Source: Saprospiraceae bacterium (GTDB lineage Bacteria > Bacteroidota > Bacteroidia > Chitinophagales > Saprospiraceae). Taken from it: a DNA stretch of 64,000 nucleotides. Made by a program: the position numbers and the translations under genes. Under the pieces are notes generated by a model that did no database searches, was not told where the DNA came from, and saw only the letters and a list, made by a program, of their open reading frames with translations. The stretch is taken from contig JADKAE010000029.1 in the NCBI GenBank assembly GCA_016715405.1, positions 1 through 64,000 on the forward strand, given 5' to 3'. Every line of letters begins with the position of its first letter. The stretch's first letter is position 1. Positions 53,324-63,063 of this stretch are shown in pieces.

Positions 53324-55494
53324 ATGAAAAATAACCTCCTCCCGATCTGGAACCGTTGGCTTGTCCGATTCATTTACGCTCCTGGCGACGACGAGGAGAC
53401 TTTGCTGTCCAAAAACATCTGGGCAGGGATTGTTACTTCCACCTTCTTCCTCGGCCTCACGGTGATGGCCGTATACGGGTGCCTGGGTTTAAACATACTG
53501 GTGTACCTGATGGCGGGTTTTTGCGCTTATTTGCTGACCATCATGTTGGTGTATCTCCATATTCGGAAGTATGCGGAGGAGTTTTTCGTCGCAACTGAAA
53601 TTTTCAAAATGCTCTTTGCCGTTGCCGCCGTGCTCATTACCGGCGGGATTTTGCACTCCGGCGGTTTTGTTTTCATCGGCTTTGCCGGAATTTACTTTGC
53701 TCTCCTTTTCCCCGATCCCGGCAAAGTGCGGTTTTTACTCCTGCTGTACCTGACCACCGTGGTGCTGGAAGCACTGCTTCAGCCTTACGTGACGCCGCTG
53801 GTCCAATTTTCCGATGCGGAGAACCTGACGCTGTTCGTGCTTTACTTCATGGCAACGGCCATCACGTTGTATTTTTTTTCAGGATTTACAACCGGGAACG
53901 CATGCGCTTCCGGAAACTGGAAGCCGAAAAGCTCCGGTCGCTCGATGCGGCGAGGAGCCATTTTTTCACCAATATTTCACACGAATTCCGCACCCCGTTG
54001 ACGGTCATCCTGGGTATGGCAGATGAAATTCGGGCAACTTCCGCCCAAAAGGCTGACTATGCGGCGCACCTGATTCATCGCAACGGTAAAAAACTGCTGC
54101 GCCTCGTAAATCAGTTGCTCGACCTGTCGAAACTGGAGGCCGGCCACCTCACGGCGCATTATGTGCAGGACGATGTCGTGACGGAATTGCGCTACCTGCT
54201 GGAATCCTTTCACAGCCTGGCCAAAGCAAAAAATATCCGCCTGCATTTTTCCAGTCAAACCCATGAAATTCCGATGGATTTTGATCTTGAAAAGCTGGAA
54301 CACCTCGCCGGCAACCTGCTGGAAAATGCCGTCAAATACACGCCCGCCGGGGGTGAAGTTTGGCTCAAGGTGGAGCGGCTGGCGGCGGTTCCATCATCCC
54401 TGGCAGCGACGCTGGAAGCCGGCCCCTGTCTACTCCTTCAAGTCAAAGACACGGGCATTGGCATTCCGCCGGAGCATTTGGGGCGGATTTTCGACCGGTT
54501 TTACCAGGTGGGGGAATGGCCCACCGAAGGTTCGGGCATCGGGCTGGCGATGGTCAGGGAATACGTCCGCCTGTTCGGCGGCCACATTGAAGTGGACAGC
54601 AGGCCGGGCGAGGGCAGCGTGTTTTCTATTTTTTTACCCATCAAAAACACAGCCCCCCGGCGTGTTTCCTCCAACAGGTCTCCACCTTTGGAAGCCTGGA
54701 AGGAGGTGGAAAGATTTTGGCCCAAGAGCAATACAGCCGCCTCCCACCCCAGGTTGTTAATCATTGAGGACAATCCCGACGTGATATATTACCTGCAAAA
54801 TTTCCTGCACGAAGATTTTGATGTAAAAATCGCTTTTGACGGGGAGCGAGGGATTGAGTTGGCCATTGAAAAAATACCGGACGTCATCATCAGCGACATC
54901 ATGATGCCGAAAAAAGACGGGCTGGAGGTGTGCCGGGTGTTGAAAAATGACTTTCGCACCAACCACATCCCCATCATCCTGCTGACAGCTAAAACCGATA
55001 TAGCCTCCCGCATCGCAGGGCTGGAAGCCGGCGCCGACGCCTACCTGGCCAAGCCCTTCAACCGCCAGGAACTGGAAGTGGAATTGAAAAAACTGACTGC
55101 CCTGCGGGAAACACTGAAACGAAAATTCAGCCAGAGCCTCGCCCAGCCGCTGCCCCCAAGCCCGCCGAAGGGACTGAACGAGCGCTTTCTTTACGACGTG
55201 CAGCACTGCCTGGAAAAGCACTTCCCGGATGAAGATTTCGGCATCAAAGAACTCTGCTCCATGACCGGCGTCAGCCGCACCCAACTCCACCGCAAGCTGA
55301 TGGCCCTTACCGGGCAGCCCGCCTCGCATTTCATCCGTTCCTTCCGCCTGGAAAAAGCACGGGAACTGCTGCGCACCACCCGCATGACCGTAGCAGAAGT
55401 GGCCTACGCGGTTGGTTTCAAGGATTCTTACTACTTCTCCCGCACATTCAGCCAGGAATTCGGGCTTTCACCCTCGGAAGCCAGGGAGGTTTAA
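53324..55494 (+). CDS. hybrid two-component regulator: membrane sensor kinase, receiver and AraC DNA-binding domain (frameshift at 53872-53879)
   Basis: About 724 codons when joined. The first 190 residues hold five or six membrane helices and no periplasmic sensor domain. Adding one T to the run at 53872-53879 joins them (FFFRIYNRERMRFRKLEAEK) to the kinase: HisKA with phosphorylated His in FFTNISHEFRTPLTVILGM, HATPase_c (HLAGNLLENAVKYTP, DTGIGIPPEHLGRIFDRF, GSGIGLAMV), a receiver with Asp in PDVIISDIMMPKKDGLE, and an AraC helix-turn-helix (ELCSMTGVSRTQLHRKLMAL, AYAVGFKDSYYFSRTF). A one-protein signalling system typical of Bacteroidota. The likely target is the adjacent Kelch gene. Confidence 0.9.
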
Positions 55495-55511
55495 TATTCA
55501 GTTTTTTTATC

Positions 55512-55542
55512 TGGAACAATAAGACATGGCTTGGAACAATAA
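55512..55542 (+). promoter_or_regulatory. direct repeat, candidate operator of the AraC-type regulator
   Basis: TGGAACAATAA occurs at 55512-55522 and again at 55532-55542, exactly 20 bp apart, about two helical turns, in the gap between the regulator and the Kelch gene. AraC-type dimers bind such tandem half-sites; binding here is inferred. Confidence 0.45.
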
Positions 55543-55601
55543 TCCTTCATCTGCGGGTGGGTAGGGGTATAAATTGAGATCAAAATCAATTTCCAATTGA
55601 T

Positions 55602-55632
55602 GCATTCGCCAAATGGAAAATTTGGCGAATGC
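55602..55632 (+). promoter_or_regulatory. perfect 13-bp hairpin upstream of the Kelch gene
   Basis: GCATTCGCCAAAT at 55602-55614 and its complement at 55620-55632 with a 5-base loop, ending 19 bp before the start codon. Without a T run it is not a typical terminator; a transcript-level control hairpin is possible. Confidence 0.55.
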
Positions 55633-55651
55633 CACCATCAAAAATGTAGCC

Positions 55652-58600
55652 ATGAAAAAGATATTCAAAAACACAGTACCCTTTTGGGCGGCGCTTTTCC
55701 TGTCGCTCTTTTCACTGCCTTGCCTGGCGCAATGGACATGGGAGCCTGAAAACGATTTGCCTATCGCACTTTTTGAGACAGACCCGGTCGTTCTTAATGG
55801 AAAAATATACGTATTCGGTGGAGGACTTGGCGGAGGAAAATCTTCTAATGCCGTTTGGGTGTTTGAACCCGGAGCGGGATGGGATTCCGGAGGGGAAATG
55901 CCGGACTCGCTCGAAGATGTCATCGTAGAAGTTTACAACGGGAAATTTTTCCTTTTTGGAGGCCACAGCCACCCCGATTTTGACTACAGGAGAGAGGTGC
56001 TCAGGTATGATCCCGTTACACAGGTTTTTGATACCGTCGGATTAATACCCATCGGCAGGGGTTTTTCTACCAGCTGCGTTTTGAATAACAAGGCCTATCT
56101 GATCGGTGGAGACAATGCCCTGGGAGGCTGGGCAGCCGTAGATATTTTCGATCTGGATAATTACACCTGGACAATTGGCCCCCCCATGAACACGAACAGA
56201 ATTGCTGCTTATGCCGATACACTGAACAGCAAGATTTATGTGACCGGCGGTAGCGATGGCACAATAGCACACAGTACGATGGAAATGTTCGATCCGGCGG
56301 TTGGCCATTGGCAAACCATCAATACTCCCATGATCTATCCGAGGGGACTCCATGCTTGCAAAAACGTAGATGGGAAACTGTTCGTGTTCGGTGGTACCAC
56401 GCTCAGTAGTTCCATGATCAACAAAGTAGAGTACTACGACCCGAACATTGGGGAATGGACAGCGTTCGAACCCTTGCTGTACGCCCGTCGCAAATTCGGT
56501 GTGGCTGTCCTCGACGGCCATGTTATGTATGCCATTGGCGGAAGTGGAAGTTCTGGAGATTTGACCAAAGTAGAAAAGTATGAGTTGCTCCAGTCTGGAT
56601 GGGAGTATAATAAACCGCTTCCTACAGGTCGGGCATATTGTACCAGCAGTGTGGTCGATGGAAAAATTTATGTGATTGGCGGCGCATATTCCACAACCCA
56701 GACCAGCAATGTCGTTGAAATGTATGATCCGCAGACAAACGACTGGGAACCAAAAGCGAATTTTCCTGTGCCCATCCTCGGCGCTTCTTCCCAGACGATC
56801 AATGATAAAATTTACGTTGTGGGTGGCCAAAGCATCTATTTGGGAACACCAAAAAACAAGTTGTATGTCTATGACCCGGCGACGAATACCTGGACAGAAA
56901 AAGCTCCGATGCTAACTGCAAGGGCACACCTTTCTACTGCCGTGGCCGGTGGTAAACTTTATGCACTGGGAGGCGCCACGACCTTCCCCACAAGGGTAAA
57001 TAAAGTAGAAAGGTATGATCCTGTTGGCGATACGTGGGAAACAGTAGCACCCATGCCGACTGCCCGTTCAGGTTTCTGTAGCGAAGTGGTTGAGGGCAAA
57101 ATTTACGCCTTCGGAGGGGTTTCTCAAAATGGCTATTTCGATATCCTGGAAGTTTACAACCCCATCACCGATACCTGGACGGAAGGCGAACCAATGCCTA
57201 CGACCAGGTCAATATTTGGCTCAGGAGTCGTCAATAATATGATTTACGCTTACGGCGGCGCACCCGATGGCGTCAGTACTATTTCCAGCATCATAAAATA
57301 TGATCCGCAAACGGATCAGTGGGAGCCGGTGGATACCATGCCGGAGTACAAAATGGCTTTCGCTTCTTCGGTTGTTGATGGCTGCATCTATGGAATGGGA
57401 GGGGCATTGGCTCCTTTTTTCATTCCAAATCTGCCGGGGTCTAAAGTGTCCGAGACGGTGCTGCAATATTGCCCGGCTCAGCCATTCGGTGATGGTTGCT
57501 GGCACCAGGTAGATACTGATACGCTCGTCCAAGGATTTTTACACGACGTTTTCTTTATCAATAAAATGACCGGCTGGGCTGTAGGAGATTTTGGCACTAT
57601 TCTCAAAACAGAAGATGGCGGATCAAGCTGGCAACCGCAAACTTCCGGTACTATTTTTCCTTTATACGGCGTATTTTTTACAGATATTATAACAGGATGG
57701 GCAGTAGGAACCGAGGGACTTATTCTCCACACTTCGGACGGTGGGGAAAGTTGGCAATCGCAATCTTCGGGCATCACAAGTGAACTGCGTGTTGTTCAGT
57801 TTGTTAGCAATCAAACAGGGTGGGTCGCAGGAGAATTGGGCGTAATGCTGAAAACGACGGATGGCGGGTTGACCTGGCAGCAGCTTTCGACCGGCACAAA
57901 TGCCACCTTTTCATCCCTCTTCTTTTTGGAAAGTCTGACAGGTTGGGCAGCAAGTTATGCCGAAATTCTGAAGACAACAGATGGCGGGGAGAGTTGGGAA
58001 GTTCAATTGAACTCGATAGGGGGCCCATTCGTAGACGTATTTTTTTATTGACAACCAGACAGGTTGGGCCGTTATCCATCAAGGTAACTTATTCAGGACG
58101 ACGGATGGCGGGGCAAATTGGAATCTCGTTTCCGGACACTTTGAATATAGGGTTGGTTTCATCTATCCACTTTATAGATCAGCAGACGGGCTGGGCAGCC
58201 GGAGGTTACGTGATGGGCAAGGGGCCAGCAATTGCCAAAACATCCGATGGCGGGGTAAATTGGCAGGTGGTATGGGCCGGAAGTAGATTTTTAGCCGATA
58301 TTCAAGTCTGGGACAATCAAACAGGTTGGGCCGTTGGACAGGAAGAAATAATCGTCTACGGAGCAGTACCGCCAGCTCAGGCAGATTTTACCTGGTCGGC
58401 ACAAGACGACTCAGTTCAATTTACCAACACCTCAACAGACGCTGCGACTTTCTTTTGGGACTTCGGAGATGGCTCCTCCAGTGAGGAAGAAAACCCGCAG
58501 CACATCTATCCCGCTCCAGGTGACTATGTCGTGAAACTAACTGCCGTCAATGCTTGCGGCGAGGAGTCTGTGTACGAGGAAACGCTATTTATCACCACCC

Positions 58601-58872
58601 CCGTTTACGAACAAGAATTATTGGACGCCTTCACCATCTACCCAAATCCTGCATACGATTTCTTCAACATTCGCATCGAGGGTCAGGCATATAACGCTCT
58701 CGTGATTGAGCTCTTCAGCATCACCGGTCAAAAAGTGTTGAGCGAAACCCTGGACTTCCAGTCAGGTACTTCGTTCAAAACTATTTCCTGTAGTAACCTG
58801 CCGAAAGGCTTGTACCTGGTTCGGGTAGCAGATGCTCGCAGGAGCAGTTCCCGCAAGATTATCCTTCAGTGA
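55652..58872 (+). CDS. secreted Kelch / Ycf48-like beta-propeller protein with PKD and T9SS sorting domain (frame breaks near 58043 and 58130)
   Basis: About 1,073 codons when joined. A signal peptide from the ATG at 55652 (IFKNTVPFWAALFLSLFS) is followed by about ten Kelch repeats (each with a GGxxx then YDP...W pattern, e.g. VYVFGGGLGGG, YAIGGSGSSG, YVIGGAYST), then Ycf48-like repeats (GWAVGDFGTILKTEDGGSSW and similar, about residues 635-900), a PKD domain (ADFTWSAQDDSVQFTN, FFWDFGDGSSSEEENPQHIY) and a type A sorting domain (FTIYPNPAYDFFNIRI, ending KGLYLVRV). One extra T at 58040-58046 and one extra base near 58130 break the frame. Function unknown; surface or extracellular. Confidence 0.88.
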
Positions 58873-58959
58873 AAATAAGCTTCTGCCGGCTCCGAACGAA
58901 TGATTTTACGACTACGAAAAAATGTGTACTCCAGAATTAATAACCTAAAAATCAAAATC

Positions 58960-59538
58960 ATGAAAAAGATTCAGTTTTTTTTGACCGGCGCTCTGCTGCT
59001 TTTCCTCGCAGGGTGTCAAAAAGATTTACCGGTTCCGGCCGATGTTACCAATGAGCAGGAAGCCCTTGTTCAGAATGGATCGACATTGGATTTCCGGGCC
59101 AAGGAATATGTAACAAAACCCATAAAGGCGTGGGTTGAAGCCATTACAGATTATTCACAAGGTGGATTAGATTGTGGTCTTCCCAACAAAGCAGGTTGGA
59201 TGCAAGGTAATGCAACCCACCTAGGCAAGCTCAATATGCTGGAAAGCCCCTGGGAACACGGCAGTTGCGAAGTGATTTTTGACGAATACTGGAATCCGGT
59301 TAAAATTCTTATCACGGGTAGTCAAGGCCACTGGACAGGTGCAAATGGCGACCGGCTGGAATGGGAAGGCTCCTACGAATCGTTCTTTGATGGCACCTTC
59401 ACCGGCGATCTGGACATCATCGGCGGAACCGGAAAATTTACTGGTGCTTTTGGCAATGTAAAGGGCGGCGGCTATGTTGATCCTGAAACCGGCTACGCCG
59501 TCTCTACAGCTGAAGGCTGGATCACTATTCCTAAGTAA
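58960..59538 (+). CDS. lipoprotein of unknown function
   Basis: 192 codons. Lipobox LFLAGC near residue 20 after a hydrophobic signal. The mature part has Gly-rich, beta-prone sequence (DGTFTGDLDIIGGTGKFTG) resembling the calycin-like or allene-oxide-cyclase-like beta-barrel pattern found in some Bacteroidota secreted proteins; this is only a resemblance. It follows the Kelch gene by 87 bp and precedes a terminator, so it may belong to the same regulated unit. Confidence 0.75.
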   Translation: MKKIQFFLTGALLLFLAGCQKDLPVPADVTNEQEALVQNGSTLDFRAKEYVTKPIKAWVEAITDYSQGGLDCGLPNKAGWMQGNATHLGKLNMLESPWEHGSCEVIFDEYWNPVKILITGSQGHWTGANGDRLEWEGSYESFFDGTFTGDLDIIGGTGKFTGAFGNVKGGGYVDPETGYAVSTAEGWITIPK

Positions 59539-59558
59539 AGCAAATACGCTAACAACAC

Positions 59559-59600
59559 AAAAGCCCTTGCCGCCTGGATGGAAGCGAGGGCTTTTGCTTT
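59559..59600 (+). terminator. intrinsic terminator after the lipoprotein gene
   Basis: AAAAGCCCTTGC at 59559-59570 and GCGAGGGCTTTT at 59584-59595 (one mismatch) with an A/T flank on both sides, able to stop transcription in both directions. Confidence 0.75.
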
Positions 59601-59742
59601 GGCGCCATTCCTTTCCTGGGCAACCTCAAGGATTTAAAATGGGAGCAATTTGCCGATCACCCCGGGAGGCTATAACGTTGATAAGGTCGCACCGCTGATT
59701 GAGACGGCCGCTACCAATGCCCGTAAAGCCGGTAAAATTTGA
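59597..59742 (+). pseudogene. orphan C-terminal gene fragment
   Basis: Reads IPFLGNLKDLKWEQFADHPG in one frame, then, after a one-base shift near 59670, GGYNVDKVAPLIETAATNA and KAGKI followed by TGA. It looks like the conserved end of a protein, with no start and no upstream part. I do not recognise the family. It may be the remnant of a gene whose rest was deleted before the terminator at 59559-59600 was placed. Confidence 0.35.
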
Positions 59743-59781
59743 CCAACAGTTCAGGCAGGACAGTCTATCCGAGGAATTTCA

Positions 59782-59829
59782 CTCCGACAACCGATAACAG
59801 ATAAACGGACAACTGACAACCGACAACTT
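59782..59829. repeat. heptamer array at the 3' end of holA
   Basis: GACAACC/GATAACA/GGACAAC words on the plus strand. The apparent holA frame reads through it because of the G-run error; the corrected stop lies at its edge (59828). Confidence 0.65.
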
Positions 59830-60888
59830 AATGCAAAATCCGCCATACCAACTCCCGCAACAACTCCCTTCCGGTTTGCCCGTAGCATCGTAATCGACGC
59901 CTTTTGACTTGAGGTCGCAGGTTTTTAGGTTGGCGATAACTTGCTCTAGTTTCTGGATAGGATAATGCCGGATGGCAGCCCGGTATTCTTTGAGGAAGTA
60001 GGCCGACCGCAATTGCAGTGCCTCCAGGATATCCGCCTCCGGCTTATCCTTGACCCAGTGCAGCATGTATATTTTGCTAAAATATCCGTACAGCGAACTT
60101 ATCACAACCTGCACGGGATTTTTTCTCGGGTTTTCGGCAAAATAATTGACGACCCGGTTGGCTTTAAGCACGTCGCGCTGGCTCAGCGCTTTTTGCAACT
60201 CAAATACGTTGTAGTCTTTGCTGATGCCGATGTTGTCTTCTACATGGGCCACCGTGATAACCGTGCCGGGTGTGAGGTTAATGGCCAGCTTGTCGAGTTC
60301 GTTGGAAACTTTCGACAACTCCGTGCCCAGGTATTCGGCCAGCAGATTGGCGGCGTCGGGAGCTATCTGGAATTGCTTGTCTTTGAGGTAGTTTTTGATC
60401 CAGTCGGGCACCTGATTGTCATACAGCGATTTAGACTCAAATATTTCGGCTCCGGCCTTTAGCGCCTTGCCGAAAGCGGAATTCAGGTTGTATTTTTTGT
60501 GCTTGTAGCAAATGACGAGTATCGTAGTAGACGCCGGTTTTTCGAGGTACGACTGCAATTTGTCGAGCGATTTCATATCCTGCGCCTCTTTGATGATCAC
60601 TACCTGGTGTGGCGACATCATGGGGTAGCGGCGGGCGGCGTCGAGTACCGCCAGGTGGTCAGTGTCTTTGCCGTAAAAGATGGTCTGGTTAAACGCCTGC
60701 TCCTCCTCCGGTAAAACCTCATTTTCAAAAAAATTGCTGATGGTATCGATAAAATAATCTTCGTCCCCGTGAAGAAAATACACGGGCCCGAATTTCTTTT
60801 TGCGAAGTTGATCCTGGATTTGTTCGAAGGTCAAGGAGGTATATTTTTTTGCAATATTACAAAAAAAAATTGGCGAAATTCGCCCCAT
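59828..60888 (-). CDS. holA: DNA polymerase III subunit delta (frameshift at 59866)
   Basis: About 353 codons. Part of the clamp loader. The N-terminal AAA-like domain shows KKKFGPVYFLHGDEDYFIDTI and a degenerate P-loop, as usual for HolA, followed by DMKSLDKLQSYLEKP and the helical C-terminal domain (RDVLKANRVVNYFAENPRKN). Adding one G (C on the plus strand) at 59866-59868 gives the natural end GELLRELVWRILH and a TAA at 59828; otherwise the frame runs 16 residues into a repeat array. The start is ATG at 60888 or TTG near 60835; family members begin close to the TTG. It overlaps the divergent kinase start. Confidence 0.9.
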
Positions 60889-61539
60889 GTCAACAGCCCA
60901 TACTACCCTGCCTTATCGCTTTGTAGCCATTGAAGGCAATATCGGCGCGGGAAAAACCACGCTCTCCCGCATGATTGCCGAGCAATACAACTGTCGGCTC
61001 ATCCTGGAAGAGTTTTCCGACAACCCTTTCCTGCCCTTTTTTTATGAAAATCCCGAACGCTATGCCTTTCCCGTCGAGTTGTTTTTTATGACCGAAAGGC
61101 ACAAGCAGTTGCAATCGGAATTGGCCCAAACGGACTTATTCCAGCAGGGCATCGTGTCTGATTATTTTTTTTTAAAAACGCTGTTATTTGCCAATAACAA
61201 CCTGCAGGACGAAGAATACCGCCTTTTTCAACGGCTTTTTCATATTCTGAACGCCAATTTCCCCAAACCGGATTTGCTGGTGTACCTGCACCGACCGGTA
61301 GACCAATTATTGATAAATATTAAAAAGCGGGGGCGCGATTTTGAAAAAGATATCACACCGGCATCTCTCAATCCATTCAACAGGCTTATTTTGAATTTTT
61401 TAAAACAGATCAGGAACTACCCGTGTTAGTACTGGATATCAACGAGATGGATTTTGTACAAAACCGCGCGCATTACGATGTGCTGCTGGATGTGCTGCAA
61501 AAACCATACGGCCCTGGGCTACACCAGGTAAATGTGTGA
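60887..61539 (+). CDS. deoxynucleoside kinase (frameshift near 61361)
   Basis: About 217 codons when joined. P-loop IEGNIGAGKTTLSRM (about residues 14-28), acidic EFSDNPFLPFFYENP, and the Arg-lid RGRDFEKDI, as in bacterial deoxyadenosine/deoxycytidine kinases. The first frame ends at 61429 with nonsense; a one-base change at about 61361 restores SIQQAYFEFFKTDQELPVLV and DINEMDFVQNRAHYDVLLDV to the TGA at 61539. Salvage of deoxynucleosides. Divergent from and overlapping holA by 2 bp, a pairing seen in other Bacteroidota from memory. Confidence 0.88.
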
Positions 61540-61553
61540 TTTTTACAAATGTA

Positions 61554-61732
61554 GTAACTGTTTAGTGGGGTTTAGCGATTGGGTTTAGCGATTGGGTTTA
61601 GCGATTGGGTTTAGCTGTATGTTTAGATAAACTAAACCCAATCGCTAAACTGCGCATGCACTAAACCCTAATCGCTAAACTGCAAAGGCACTAAACTCTA
61701 TCGCTAAACTGCCGAAGGCACTAAACAGTTAC
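61554..61732. repeat. nested inverted repeat with tandem 13-bp units
   Basis: Outer perfect 14-bp inverted repeat (61554-61567, GTAACTGTTTAGTG; 61719-61732). Inside, three and a half tandem GGGTTTAGCGATT units at 61568-61615 face degenerate reverse-complement units at 61631-61710 that are spaced by GCGCATGCA, CAAAGGCA and CGAAGGCA. It fills the gap between the kinase and ndh. Confidence 0.75.
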
Positions 61733-61752
61733 AAAAAAACAACAACCTGATC

Positions 61753-63053
61753 ATGACCAAGATCAATTTGCCCGAAACCGACCAGCCTCGTATTGTAATA
61801 GTAGGGGGAGGGTTTGCCGGGCTGGCCCTTGCCCGGAAGTTGGCAGGTAAGCCTTTTCAGGTAGTGCTCATTGACCGCAACAACTACCACCAGTTTCAAC
61901 CTCTGTTTTACCAGGTGGCTATGGCAGGGCTCGAACCCAGTTCTATTGTATTTCCCTTTCGAAAACTCTTCCAGGATTATTCCAACGTATATATCCGCGT
62001 CACCGAAGTTAGCTCCATAGAAACCGAAAACCGCCGTTTGATTACCCCGCTGGGCATTGTGAACTACGATTTACTTGTAATTGCTACCGGCGCCGAAACC
62101 AACTTTTTCGGCAATGCCAAACTGGCCCGGTTAGCCATCCCGATGAAATCGGTGTCGGAAGCGCTGTATCTGCGCAACGCCATCCTCGACGATTACGAAA
62201 AAGCCCTCACCTGTCCCGATGAAGAAGAACGCCAGGGTTATCTCCATATCGTAATAGTAGGCGGCGGCCCTACTGGCGTGGAGGTAGCAGGTTCTCTGGC
62301 AGAGATGAAACAATACATCTTGCCCAAAGATTATCCCGAATTAAATATCGGCGAAATCGATATCTACCTGGTTCAGGCATCCGGCGAATTGCTCACCGGC
62401 ATGTCGAATGCCGCCTCCGAAAAAGCGCTGAAATTTCTCACCGAACTGGGCGTGATTGTCAAACTCAGGACGCTGGTAGTAGACTACGATGGGGAGACTG
62501 TCACGATGAACGACGGCAGTACTTTGCGTGCCCGCAAGGTGATCTGGGCTGCCGGTGTAACGGGCGCACCGCTTCCGGGATTACCCGAAGCTGCCAGAGG
62601 GCCGGCCGGTAGAATACGGGTTGACCGGTTCCACAAGGTAGATGGCCTCGATGAGGTATACGCCATTGGCGATATCGCCTATATGGAAGAAGAAGAAGCC
62701 TACCCCAAAGGACACCCCCAACTGGCGCAGGGCGCCATGCAGCAGGCTGTCAATCTGGCTTCCAATCTATTGCGTAAAAATGCCGGAAAATCCCTACGCC
62801 CATTCAAATACCGCAACCTGGGTTCGATGGCGACTGTCGGGCGCCACCGCGCCGTAGTTGACCTGCCGCGTTTTCAATTTCAGGGCGCTTTTGCCTGGCT
62901 GGTCTGGATGCTGGTGCATCTTTTTCAAATCCTCGGCGTAAAAAACAAGGTTTTTGTTTTTTTCAATTGGGTATGGAATTACCTTACCTACGACCAATCT
63001 CTGCGATTGATCATCCGCCCCGAACCACTTCCGATAAAAATGCTTCAGAATAA
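61753..63053 (+). CDS. ndh: type II NADH dehydrogenase (NDH-2), 3' frame broken at 63036-63040
   Basis: About 433 codons. FAD-binding motif RIVIVGGGFAGLALARKL near residues 12-29, FQPLFYQVAMAGLEPSSIVF, the second Rossmann motif HIVIVGGGPTGVEVAGSLAEM near residue 166 for NADH, and FAD contact YAIGDIAYMEE. Ends with the amphipathic membrane-binding region (FAWLVWMLVHLFQILGVKNK). It feeds electrons from NADH to quinone without pumping. Adding one A at 63036-63040 gives a natural end IKNASE and TAA at 63051-63053; without it the frame runs into the next gene. Confidence 0.92.
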
Positions 63054-63063
63054 GCCCAGCACT

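Noticed and set aside
59780..59830. HolA C-terminal tail of 16 residues ending in SE
   Set aside because: It is coded by a repeat array and disappears when the G run at 59866 is corrected.
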